The notes under the pieces are model-generated. The model was given only the letters and a program-made list of their open reading frames with translations. It ran no database searches and was not told where the DNA came from. From positions 62,001 to 126,000 of the forward strand of contig CAMLKK010000001.1 in the NCBI GenBank assembly GCA_946480715.1: a stretch of DNA of 64,000 nt. The letters are read 5' to 3'. Origin of the DNA: an uncultured Bacteriovorax sp. (lineage in GTDB: Bacteria; Bdellovibrionota; Bacteriovoracia; Bacteriovoracales; Bacteriovoracaceae). The position numbers were made by a program, and so were the translations under genes. Positions 26,047-34,217 of the stretch are shown one piece after another (position 1 is the stretch's first letter; the number at the start of each line of letters is the position of its first letter).

Positions 26047-27297
26047 ATGGCCGATTTTTACTTTGATCTAGGACTTAGAGAAGATACTCGAAAAGCACGC
26101 CTTATCTCCATTTCTGCTTTTGTCTGCAGTTTTATCTTTTATTATTTCATGGTTCGTTTGAGTCCCACTCAAACTGATTTTCTTCCCGGCAGAATTTTGA
26201 TCTGCATCGTAGCCGCCATTTCATTTGGTCTTACTTTCATCAAATCAAAAACATTTTCGTTAAATCGTTTTGCCGTCAACGTGAACAGTTATTGCTACTT
26301 CTTCGTGTATCTTTATCTTTTACACATTCATGACTGGAGTGTTTTCTATCGTTGGTCATATTTTGTAACGGCCGTCATTCTCTGCAGCTGTGCGCTCACG
26401 TGGAAAGATTATATTATCAATTCTCTCATTGGTGTTTGGGCACCTATTATCGTTTCTTTCTGGAGCGATATAACGTTTCTGGAAGCAGTTCATTTTCATG
26501 CGGCAAATGTGACAATGTTTGTCGTTATTGGATTCAGTGTGCACGCTCATTTTAACTACAAAAAAAAAGTTATTTCACTATCTCGAAATATTATTGAACA
26601 AACAAAAATGTCCGCTCTTGGCGAAATGGCCGGCGGCATGTCTCATGAAATTAATAATCCACTGACGGTCATATCGGCATCTTCAAAAATGCTTAGGAAT
26701 GAAATTGAGTCAGATCATTTTAATAAAGAAAAGTCGCTTGAGCTCATTCAAAAGAATGAAAGAATGGTAGAACGTATTGCCCGAATCATCAAAGCTCTGA
26801 AAGATTTTTCCAGAGATAGTTATGAAGATGAATATGAACCAACAGATTTAGGTATTCTTGTGGATGAGTCTCTCGAACTTTTTCAGGAAAAGTTCAAAGA
26901 AGCGAGAGTGGAATTCCATTTCAAAAAATCATCTGAACAAGTCATCGTCCGCTGTCAAAAACAGCAGATTATGCAGGTACTGATCCATCTCTTCAGCAAT
27001 GCACTCGATGCATGTCGCGACAGTGACAAACCAGAAATTAATTTAAGTTTATCTGTTGTCGAGAACAAACAAGCGCGATTCACTATTTTTGATAATGGAA
27101 TTGGTATTTCACCATTAATCTCGTCCAAAATAATGGAACCTTTTTTTTCAACGAAAGAATTAGGGCAGGGAACCGGTATGGGGTTATCTGTATCCTTAGG
27201 AATCATCTCCGCCCATCAAGGACAACTCTTTCACGAACCACAAGTTTCTGGTTCATGTTTCATCATTTTACTTCCACTCGAAGGAACACTTAGCTAA
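26047..27297 (+). CDS. Membrane sensor histidine kinase coupled to antiporter gene
   Basis: Six or so membrane segments in residues 18-165, then a short coiled linker and the kinase core: H-box EMAGGMSHEINNPL with His200, N-box LFSNALDACRD, and GTGMGLSVS as G2 box. No separate sensor domain is visible, so the membrane part would be the input. The stop and the next start overlap (TAATG), so the kinase is translated with the Kef-type antiporter; no response regulator is adjacent. Envelope ion or redox state is a plausible signal (inference). Confidence 0.92.
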   Translation: MADFYFDLGLREDTRKARLISISAFVCSFIFYYFMVRLSPTQTDFLPGRILICIVAAISFGLTFIKSKTFSLNRFAVNVNSYCYFFVYLYLLHIHDWSVFYRWSYFVTAVILCSCALTWKDYIINSLIGVWAPIIVSFWSDITFLEAVHFHAANVTMFVVIGFSVHAHFNYKKKVISLSRNIIEQTKMSALGEMAGGMSHEINNPLTVISASSKMLRNEIESDHFNKEKSLELIQKNERMVERIARIIKALKDFSRDSYEDEYEPTDLGILVDESLELFQEKFKEARVEFHFKKSSEQVIVRCQKQQIMQVLIHLFSNALDACRDSDKPEINLSLSVVENKQARFTIFDNGIGISPLISSKIMEPFFSTKELGQGTGMGLSVSLGIISAHQGQLFHEPQVSGSCFIILLPLEGTLS

Positions 27298-29108
27298 TGA
27301 CCTCATTTACGACTCAATTTTTACTTTTTATCGGCGCTTCTCTTCTCTTTGTTCCACTTTTCAAAAAGTTTGGTTTCGGCTCCGTCCTTGGATATTTAAT
27401 TGCCGGGATGATCATTGGCCCCTCTGGAGCAGGCTGGATTTCAGATGCCGAAAGTGTTTTGCATTTTGCTGAACTTGGCGTTGTTCTTCTACTATTTATT
27501 ATCGGGCTGGAGGTTCAACCTCACAAATTAAAATCAATGGGGAGACAACTCTTTGGACTCGGGGCCGTTCAAGTTATTGCCTCAACAATTTGTTTTGGTT
27601 TAATTGCAAAATTATTTGGACTTAGTTTGATGAGTTCAATCGTCATTGGTTTTGCTTTTTCACTTTCTTCGACGGCATTTGCTATCCAGGCCTTGAATGA
27701 AAAAAATCAATTCAATACTGAGCATGGCCAAGCGGCTTTTAGTGTTCTCTTGATGCAAGATTTTCTGGCAATTCCCGCTCTGGCACTCATTCCCGCACTG
27801 GGAAATGTTGCCTTTAATGTTCATTCAGCGCTTAAAACTATTGCAGCGTTGATAGGATTGATCATCGCTTTGATTGTTGCCCGCAAATTTTTTATTAAAC
27901 CCGTTTTTCGTGCCATAGCTTCTACACGCACTCGTGAGATGTTTACAGCAATGACTCTTTTCATTGTTGTTGGTGTGGCCACGCTTATGCAAAACATTGG
28001 TCTTTCGGCTGCACTCGGGACTTTTCTCGCAGGAGTTCTCCTCGCTGAATCAGAGTATCGTCATGAGCTGGAAACCAATCTGGAGCCTTTCAAAGGACTT
28101 CTGATGGGATTATTTTTTATAGCAGTCGGAATGGGAGTTAATCTTAGTTTGATCGTTGCGTACCCTCTGCAAATCTTTGCTGCGACAATTACTTACATAA
28201 TCTTAAAGGGAATTATTCTCTACCTCGTGGGAAGAAATTTTAAATTACAGCACGAGAATTCCAAATTGATGGCATTATCAATTTCTCAAGGAGGAGAATT
28301 TGCATTTGTTCTTTTTGGATTAATTTTAAAATTTGGATTAGCATCCTCTTTAGTCGTAGAGGCCCTCACAGCAATGGTCACCATCTCGATGGCCATTTCA
28401 CCAATTCTGTCAGAAGCCTACGGCCGATGGTTATGTAAGAACCGCAAAAGTGTCATTCCAACTTACGATACTGTTGATGAACAAGAGGCTAAAGTTATCA
28501 TTGCGGGATTCGGAAGATTTGGTCAAATTTTTGGTCGTGTGTTGAAAGCGCAGGGAATATCTTTTGTGGCCATTGACCACGATCCTGATAACATCGAAAT
28601 TTTGAGAAAATTTGGGAACAAAGTTTATTATGGTGATGTCACTCGTCTTGATCTCCTCGAGTCAGCAGGTGCAGCGAATGCAACACATTTTGTTTTGGCC
28701 ATTGATGATGTTGAAACTTCAATAATCACTGCTAAAATTGTACGAGAACATTTTCCTAAATTAAAGATTTTCGCTCGCGCGAGAAATAGAGGGCATTCAT
28801 TTAGGTTGATGGAAGAGGGGATTGAGCACATTAAGCGAGAAACTTTTGATTCAAGCATTAATTTTGTTTTTGATCTTTTAAAAGATATGGGAATGGAAGA
28901 AGATGTATCTCGTAGAATTGTAGCTCGATTTAAGGCCCACGACGAAGCGATGTTGCAGGAACAATTTAAAGTACATAAAGATGACAATTTATATGTGAGC
29001 ATTTCTAACCAAAGTATTGCTCAACTCTCGCAGGTTTTTGAAGACGAGAATAAACAATCATATCTGGCACCTGTGGAAGGGGCTGACGTTCAGGATACTA
29101 GACATTGA
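27297..29108 (+). CDS. Kef/CPA2-type cation:proton antiporter
   Basis: About 12 membrane segments over residues 1-380 with the CPA2 motif region around FSLSSTAFAIQ and ALGTFLAGVLLAESEYRHELE, then a cytoplasmic RCK/TrkA-N domain starting at VIIAGFGRFGQIFGRVL with the acidic DHDPDN end of the nucleotide fold. KefB/KefC proteins export K+ and acidify the cell when electrophiles attack. The neighbouring ahpCF and kinase fit a thiol or electrophile stress setting. It overlaps both flanking genes. Confidence 0.92.
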   Translation: MTSFTTQFLLFIGASLLFVPLFKKFGFGSVLGYLIAGMIIGPSGAGWISDAESVLHFAELGVVLLLFIIGLEVQPHKLKSMGRQLFGLGAVQVIASTICFGLIAKLFGLSLMSSIVIGFAFSLSSTAFAIQALNEKNQFNTEHGQAAFSVLLMQDFLAIPALALIPALGNVAFNVHSALKTIAALIGLIIALIVARKFFIKPVFRAIASTRTREMFTAMTLFIVVGVATLMQNIGLSAALGTFLAGVLLAESEYRHELETNLEPFKGLLMGLFFIAVGMGVNLSLIVAYPLQIFAATITYIILKGIILYLVGRNFKLQHENSKLMALSISQGGEFAFVLFGLILKFGLASSLVVEALTAMVTISMAISPILSEAYGRWLCKNRKSVIPTYDTVDEQEAKVIIAGFGRFGQIFGRVLKAQGISFVAIDHDPDNIEILRKFGNKVYYGDVTRLDLLESAGAANATHFVLAIDDVETSIITAKIVREHFPKLKIFARARNRGHSFRLMEEGIEHIKRETFDSSINFVFDLLKDMGMEEDVSRRIVARFKAHDEAMLQEQFKVHKDDNLYVSISNQSIAQLSQVFEDENKQSYLAPVEGADVQDTRH

Positions 29109-30724
29109 AAATTTTTAAAAAAATTCTCGCCGTTTGTTTCGGAATTATTTTTGTATTTGTCAGCGCCGAACTTGTATTAAGAGGCATTGGGGCAGCTTAC
29201 AATCAAAAGCATGGTGTTGACGCCGATGAAACGGCCTTCAAACGTACTGGCGAAAAAGTCATCCTTTTTTTAGGTAATTCTTTCACGTTAGGAGCAGGAG
29301 CTCCCCCGGGATTCGGTTATCCGGATCATCTGAGAAAAATGCTTGATGAAAAATATGGAAAAGGAAAATATCAGATCGTTAACAAAGGTAGAGGAAATGT
29401 TAACACTCGCTATATTTTAGAAAATTTAAAAAAGAATCTTGATGAAACGGAACCTGATCTCGTCGTGATGATGGCGGGTCAGCCGAACCGATGGAATCAA
29501 TATGGCTATGGCGACTATATCGAAGAAATCGGCGGTAAAGGAGAAACAACATGGCAAAAAATCTACAATCTACTGGATCATTCGAAAGTTTATAAATTTT
29601 TTGCACTATTGGATAAACACCGAAGTGACGATTTTCAAATTTACAAACATGATGAAAAAAGGCCGATGATGTCGGGTCTCTTTTGGATAGCCGGTCTACA
29701 AACCGGTAATCAATTCGAAGTTCATCGCATGACTGTAAAAGAAGGTGAGGAAGCGGAAAAAGCTCTTAAGATCCTGACTCAATATCCAGATCACAAAAGG
29801 GCCGCTTATTATTTTCTCGGTCTCATTTCACACCACGTTCTCAAAAATCCAGAAAACACGGCCCAGTATTTTAAGAAGGCCTTAGAAGCCTCAGGTGATA
29901 ATTTTGATTACACAGTTTATAACGATCTTTATCATTATCCAGATGACGGTTTCTGGAGAAAAATTGATCCAGCTCTCTATGCTGAATTAAAAAAGAACGC
30001 TCTCAAAAATTATCCAGGTGATAAGACGTTTGAAGAATTGGACACCTATTTTCAAACGACAAATAAGCCTCAAGGAAACTTAGAGGAGTTTTTTAAACTG
30101 GCCATTAAAACTCACCCTACATTTGGTAAATCACATCGCGAACTGGCCGACATTTATATTGAACAAAAGAAGGCCTTCGGAGCTGCAGAAGTCATTATGC
30201 AAGGTATATGGGCCAATCCTTTTTCAGTTCAGTTCAATTTGTTCAGCAGACTGGAATATATCAAATTCAGTTTTTCACATGTGAAGCTGACAAAGAAGAT
30301 TGATGAATTTATAAAAAAGTTTTCTGATACCTATCCAACAGAGGCGCACAGGACAGCTTATAGAAATAAAGACGAACTTAAACGTTGGATGTATTACGAT
30401 ATGGCCAAGATCATTAAACAAGTTAAGGCACGCAAAATTCCAATGGTACTTCAAACTTATCCACCAGAAAGAATCTATCCAGAAGTGGCCGTTAATCAAA
30501 CGATTTTAGAACTGTCGAAGGATCTAAACGTACCTCTATCAAATACACTTAAATATTTTAAAGACGAAGTTTTCACTAAATATAAAAAAGAACAGTTCTA
30601 TTCAAATGATTTTGGGCCGGATGATGATCATTTAAATGCTACTGGATATTTGGTTTTGGCCAAACTTCTTTATGCCGATTTAGTGAGGTTTGGTTTTCTT
30701 CCTCAGGATCTCGCTAACCAATAA
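29105..30724 (+). CDS. SGNH-hydrolase-like protein with central helical repeats
   Basis: Signal-anchor at residues 5-22. SGNH motifs: Ser59 in LFLGNSFTLGAG (block I), Asn in MMAGQPNRWN (block III), and the C-terminal Asp-x2-His in PDDDHLNATGY. Between them a TPR-like helical region spans about residues 225-400. The family includes esterases and O-acetyl transferase partners acting on glycans. Start is TTG, overlapping the antiporter stop (TTGA). The 3' end overlaps the carbamoyltransferase gene by 22 nt on the other strand. SGNH proteins are often seen beside carbamoyltransferase/SxtJ/DUF5989 sets. Confidence 0.85.
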   Translation: MKIFKKILAVCFGIIFVFVSAELVLRGIGAAYNQKHGVDADETAFKRTGEKVILFLGNSFTLGAGAPPGFGYPDHLRKMLDEKYGKGKYQIVNKGRGNVNTRYILENLKKNLDETEPDLVVMMAGQPNRWNQYGYGDYIEEIGGKGETTWQKIYNLLDHSKVYKFFALLDKHRSDDFQIYKHDEKRPMMSGLFWIAGLQTGNQFEVHRMTVKEGEEAEKALKILTQYPDHKRAAYYFLGLISHHVLKNPENTAQYFKKALEASGDNFDYTVYNDLYHYPDDGFWRKIDPALYAELKKNALKNYPGDKTFEELDTYFQTTNKPQGNLEEFFKLAIKTHPTFGKSHRELADIYIEQKKAFGAAEVIMQGIWANPFSVQFNLFSRLEYIKFSFSHVKLTKKIDEFIKKFSDTYPTEAHRTAYRNKDELKRWMYYDMAKIIKQVKARKIPMVLQTYPPERIYPEVAVNQTILELSKDLNVPLSNTLKYFKDEVFTKYKKEQFYSNDFGPDDDHLNATGYLVLAKLLYADLVRFGFLPQDLANQ

Positions 30725-32385
30725 GGTCCGATTGCCAATGCATCCATTTTTGTTTTCATGAAACAATCAAGAGCATTTTCCGGAGTACAAACGACAGGCT
30801 CCCCATTGCGGTTAAACGAAGTATTAAGAAGAACTGGTACTCCAGAAAGTTTCTCAAATTCTACAATGAGCTTTCTGAGAATTGGATTTTCGTCTTCACC
30901 TACAGTTTGTACGCGGGCCGAATCATCTGCATGAGTAATACCTGGGAGTAGGGCCTTTTTCTCTGCTTTGATTGTCGGAGCAAGAAGCATGTACGGCGAA
31001 GATGTTGTTAAATTAAAAAATTCCGAAGCTCGCTCTTTTAGAACCATCGGAGCATAAGGTCTGAAGGCTTCACGTTTTTTAATTTTGTCATTGATGATGT
31101 CTTTGATTTCAGCATGACATGGACTCGCAAGAATTGAGCGGCCACCCAAAGCTCGTGGACCAAATTCCATGCGACCTTGAAACCATCCAAGTGTTTTCTT
31201 CTCAAAAATATGTTGAGCAGCTTTTTGGGCCATTTCATCAGCGGTCAGTTTAACAGCGCCGGTGAAACCTGAAGCTTTGATCGCTCTTAAGATTTCATGT
31301 TCACTGTAAGCAGGTCCCAGATAAGCATCTTTCATTTCATGGCGAGGATGACCGTGTAATACGTTTGAAAGATAAAGAGCAGAGCCAAGTGAGCCGCCCG
31401 CATCTCCTGCGGCAGCTTGAACAAATACATCATCGAATGGTGTTTGTTCTAATATTTTAGCATTGGCCACGCAATTAAGAGTTACGCCACCTGCGAGACA
31501 TAATTTTTTTAATCCCGTCTCTTTGTGCAGTTGTCTTGCAGTTTTAAGAAAAATCTCTTCAACGATTGCTTGTAAACTGGCGGCCATATCATAATGACTT
31601 TGCTCGATAGGCTCATGATACTGTCTCGGCTTACCAAACAACTTTTCAAAGCGAGCATTCCACATTTTCGAGCCTGCTCTGAACGCAAAATATTTGAGAT
31701 TCAAACGAAAGCTTCCGTCTTCATAGACGTGAACGAGTTCGCGAATTTCTTTCATATATCTCGGTTGACCATAACCGGCCATTCCCATTGTTTTACCTTC
31801 ACCACCTTGAGCATGAAAACCCAGAAAGATTGTGAACGTTGTATAGAGCAAACCTAAAGAATGGGGATAAGTTATTTCATGAGAGAGTTCAATCTTTGAT
31901 CCTGTACCTCGTCCTTTGGACATTGTGGCCCATTCTCCGACACCATCACATGTGAAGATGGCCGCCTCTTCAAAAGGAGATGGAAGAAAAGCACTCGCTG
32001 CGTGCGAAAGGTGATGTTTGAAAAAGTGAACTGGAGTATCAGTTGAAAGTTCTTCTTTGATAAGCAGCGGAAGAATGAGACGATCATCCATCCACTTGGG
32101 CATTTGTCGCATGAAACTCTTGAGAGAGAAAGGAAACATGTTGAGATGTTCAATAAGCACTCGACTCAGTTTCAGATATGGTTTTTCAAAATACCCAATA
32201 TGCGCAATATCTTCAAAAAGTATTCCGGCCTGCTGAGCACAGTAATTCAGGGAATGAATAGGGAATGCATCTGTATTTTTTTGGCGTGAGAATCTTTCTT
32301 CCTGAGCAGCTGCGATGACTTTACCATCACGAACGAGACACGCCGAAGAGTCGTGGTAAAAACACGAGATACCTAAAATGTCCAT
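30703..32385 (-). CDS. O-carbamoyltransferase of the NodU/TobZ/SxtI family
   Basis: Transfers a carbamoyl group from carbamoyl phosphate, through carbamoyl-AMP, to a hydroxyl of a sugar or natural product. The N-terminal Kae1-like domain starts MDILGISCFYHDSSACLV, with HHLSHAASAF as a metal/ATP motif and LCLAGGVTLNCVAN later; the C-terminal domain has FGPRALGGRSILA and VPVLLNTSFN. Length (560 aa) is normal. It is the last gene of a four-gene operon starting at 33032 with 3-nt spacing to the DUF5989 gene, as in sxtI/J/K-type modules. Confidence 0.93.
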   Translation of the reverse strand: MDILGISCFYHDSSACLVRDGKVIAAAQEERFSRQKNTDAFPIHSLNYCAQQAGILFEDIAHIGYFEKPYLKLSRVLIEHLNMFPFSLKSFMRQMPKWMDDRLILPLLIKEELSTDTPVHFFKHHLSHAASAFLPSPFEEAAIFTCDGVGEWATMSKGRGTGSKIELSHEITYPHSLGLLYTTFTIFLGFHAQGGEGKTMGMAGYGQPRYMKEIRELVHVYEDGSFRLNLKYFAFRAGSKMWNARFEKLFGKPRQYHEPIEQSHYDMAASLQAIVEEIFLKTARQLHKETGLKKLCLAGGVTLNCVANAKILEQTPFDDVFVQAAAGDAGGSLGSALYLSNVLHGHPRHEMKDAYLGPAYSEHEILRAIKASGFTGAVKLTADEMAQKAAQHIFEKKTLGWFQGRMEFGPRALGGRSILASPCHAEIKDIINDKIKKREAFRPYAPMVLKERASEFFNLTTSSPYMLLAPTIKAEKKALLPGITHADDSARVQTVGEDENPILRKLIVEFEKLSGVPVLLNTSFNRNGEPVVCTPENALDCFMKTKMDALAIGPYWLARS

Positions 32386-32388
32386 GAA

Positions 32389-32553
32389 CTAAACTCCAGC
32401 GTAGATAAATGTAATCACAATTCCCGAGCCTAACTTCACAAAGACAATCGCTAAAAAAGCAATCGTAATAACGAGAGGAGCAAGAAAGTAGAGCTTGTGT
32501 TCTTTGATAAGCGTTTTCATTTCTTTTAAAACGTACTTTAGCTTTTTAAACAT
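32389..32553 (-). CDS. DUF5989-type small membrane protein (54 aa)
   Basis: A 54-aa frame starting MFKKLKYVLKEMKTLIKE, then a single membrane segment (about 23-42) and a C-terminus GIVITFIYAGV. This layout (basic helix, KLYFLAP, membrane helix, short tail ending like FIYxx) is that of the DUF5989/SxtK-like family which accompanies carbamoyltransferases. It starts 9 nt behind the SxtJ-like gene and ends 3 nt before the carbamoyltransferase. The function of the family is unknown; membrane tethering of the enzyme is a common guess. Confidence 0.85.
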   Translation of the reverse strand: MFKKLKYVLKEMKTLIKEHKLYFLAPLVITIAFLAIVFVKLGSGIVITFIYAGV

Positions 32554-32562
32554 TTTTTCATC

Positions 32563-32808
32563 TCACGATTGTTTAAGTGAATCTTCTAGCGATGGATTAT
32601 AGCCTTCTGCTTGTCCCCAAGAACTATCCAGAGTTTTTACAGAATGATTAAGTGCTTTTCTGAAAAAGAGCCGAGCGAAAATACTTGTAGGACCTACAAC
32701 AAAAAAATAAATGAAGATAAGTGCAGCAGGAACTAAAAATTTTTGGAACAAAACATTAACGACAAAATTTTTAACATGACCATGAAACTTTTTAATTTTT
32801 TCAATCAT
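32563..32808 (-). CDS. SxtJ-like small membrane protein (short form)
   Basis: An 81-aa protein with one hydrophobic stretch (FLVPAALIFIYFFVVGPTSIFA) followed by ARLFFRKAL and a polar tail with SSW. This resembles the second half of SxtJ proteins (usually about 130 aa), including the VGPTSIFAR-like turn. I use the ATG at 32808, which overlaps the TusA-like stop (ATGA); the frame itself is open a little further. Position between a sulfur-carrier gene and DUF5989 supports the assignment. Confidence 0.65.
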   Translation of the reverse strand: MIEKIKKFHGHVKNFVVNVLFQKFLVPAALIFIYFFVVGPTSIFARLFFRKALNHSVKTLDSSWGQAEGYNPSLEDSLKQS

Positions 32809-33032
32809 GATGCAACTTCCACTGTGAGTTCCCAATGTCCATTTGCGTGACGTTCCTTAGTATGTATTTTGTGTCCTTCGAGTTCCAAAGAAGAAGGAAC
32901 ATTTTCAATGGGCTCGCCATCATCGAGATAGATGGTCAACCTTTCGCCAAAATCCATTGTCGATAATTGAATGAGGGCCAATGAGGAATTTCGCGGGCAG
33001 GGAACGCCTCGAAGATCTAATGGTTTATCCAA
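32805..33032 (-). CDS. TusA-like sulfur-carrier protein
   Basis: A 75-aa protein with LDLRGVPCPRNSSLALIQL; Cys12 is the persulfide-carrying residue. The second half (YLDDGEPIENVPSSLELEGH) is typical of the TusA subgroup with a CPxN motif instead of CPxP. Start is TTG at 33032, preceded by AAGGAAAG. First gene of the operon to the carbamoyltransferase and divergent, by 93 bp, from a PP-loop ATPase/cysteine desulfurase pair that could load and use it. Partnering is inference from context. Confidence 0.9.
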   Translation of the reverse strand: MDKPLDLRGVPCPRNSSLALIQLSTMDFGERLTIYLDDGEPIENVPSSLELEGHKIHTKERHANGHWELTVEVAS

Positions 33033-33125
33033 GCGGAAACTTTCCTTTTTTTTGGTTTATAAGTTAAAATAGTAAGAAACAATGATCTTGCAGTCAACCT
33101 CACAACACTAATGGAGTAAGAACCA

Positions 33126-34217
33126 ATGAGTATATCCAGCGGAAAATCACAGGATGAAAAAATTGAGGATTTAAAAGACTCAAGCGAAATGGCAATCGAT
33201 TTTAATCCTGATCTTCTCTGTAAAAAATGTGTTCTGCCAGAAGCAAAACCCAACATAGTTTTCGACGAGCACGGTGTCTGCAATCTTTGTAACGAATATG
33301 TCGCCAATCGAGAGCTTGAAAATGAAGCAAAACTTTTGGAGTCAGATTTACTGAAGATTCTCAAAAAACATAAATCAAAAGGGAAGTATGACGTTCTGGC
33401 GATGTGTAGTGGAGGAAAAGACTCAACATCAGCGCTCTATTATATGAAAACGCGCTACAAGCTCAATCCTTTGGCATTCATGTTTGATAATGGATTCGAA
33501 AGTCCGGAAGCCATACGAAATGTTGAGCGAGCAGCAGAAAAATTAGGCGTCGATTTCATGTTCTTCAAATCGAATTTCATGAAAGGAATGTTTTCAAAAA
33601 TTCTTGAAACAAAATCGAAGGCGGTTATCTGTCATCCATGTTCTCTTTGGTATATGGACTTGGCCTATGAAATTGCGGATCGACATGAGATCCCTATCAT
33701 CATTGCTGGTTGGACTAAAGGTCAATCAACAAATCAGAAAGTCATGAATAAGTGCGGTTGTAATGCTGCTGCTCCAGAATTCAAAGAAATGGGTGAAGCC
33801 ACAAAATCTTTTATCGATACTTATGTACGTAATGATCCTCATTACAAAGATTTTCCAACGAGTATGGAAGAGGTTATGAAAAAGGCCGCTGAAAGAAAAA
33901 CGAAGGCGCTCGTTATCTCACCACATTGGTTTCTACCATTTGGTCCGGAAGTCTATGTTGAAACAATTCAAAAAGAACTTAACTGGGAATATCCTAAACT
34001 AAGTTATCCAGGACGTTCAACGAATTGTATGTTGAATTTTATTTCTGTCTACAACTCGATGAAAAATTTTGGATATACTCACTATCACGTTGAGATGAGT
34101 AAGCTTATTCGCCAGTCAGTCATTACGCGCGAAGAGGCACTCAAAGATCTCCAGTGGAATGTGAACAAATCTCAGATTAATGCCATCGCAAAAAAGTTAA
34201 ATCATAAATATGAATAA
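33126..34217 (+). CDS. PP-loop ATPase, N-acetyl sugar amidotransferase/thiolase-like
   Basis: ATP-pyrophosphatase that would adenylate a carbonyl and allow attack by nitrogen or sulfur. PP-loop SGGKDS at residues 95-100. A zinc-ribbon-like pair of CxxC motifs precedes it (C32/C35 and C52/C55, in CKKCVLP and CNLC), as in WbpG/PseA-type sugar amidotransferases and in some tRNA thiolases. More Cys in CHPCSLW and NKCGCN. The stop overlaps the next start by 8 nt, so it is coupled to a cysteine desulfurase, which favours a sulfur-transfer role over amidation; this choice is inference. Confidence 0.85.
   Translation: MSISSGKSQDEKIEDLKDSSEMAIDFNPDLLCKKCVLPEAKPNIVFDEHGVCNLCNEYVANRELENEAKLLESDLLKILKKHKSKGKYDVLAMCSGGKDSTSALYYMKTRYKLNPLAFMFDNGFESPEAIRNVERAAEKLGVDFMFFKSNFMKGMFSKILETKSKAVICHPCSLWYMDLAYEIADRHEIPIIIAGWTKGQSTNQKVMNKCGCNAAAPEFKEMGEATKSFIDTYVRNDPHYKDFPTSMEEVMKKAAERKTKALVISPHWFLPFGPEVYVETIQKELNWEYPKLSYPGRSTNCMLNFISVYNSMKNFGYTHYHVEMSKLIRQSVITREEALKDLQWNVNKSQINAIAKKLNHKYE

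Noticed and set aside
33017..33364. 115-aa minus-strand frame opposite the PP-loop gene
   Set aside because: Antisense to conserved codons of the PP-loop protein, Ser/Phe-rich shadow composition; the real minus-strand gene here is the TusA-like one.
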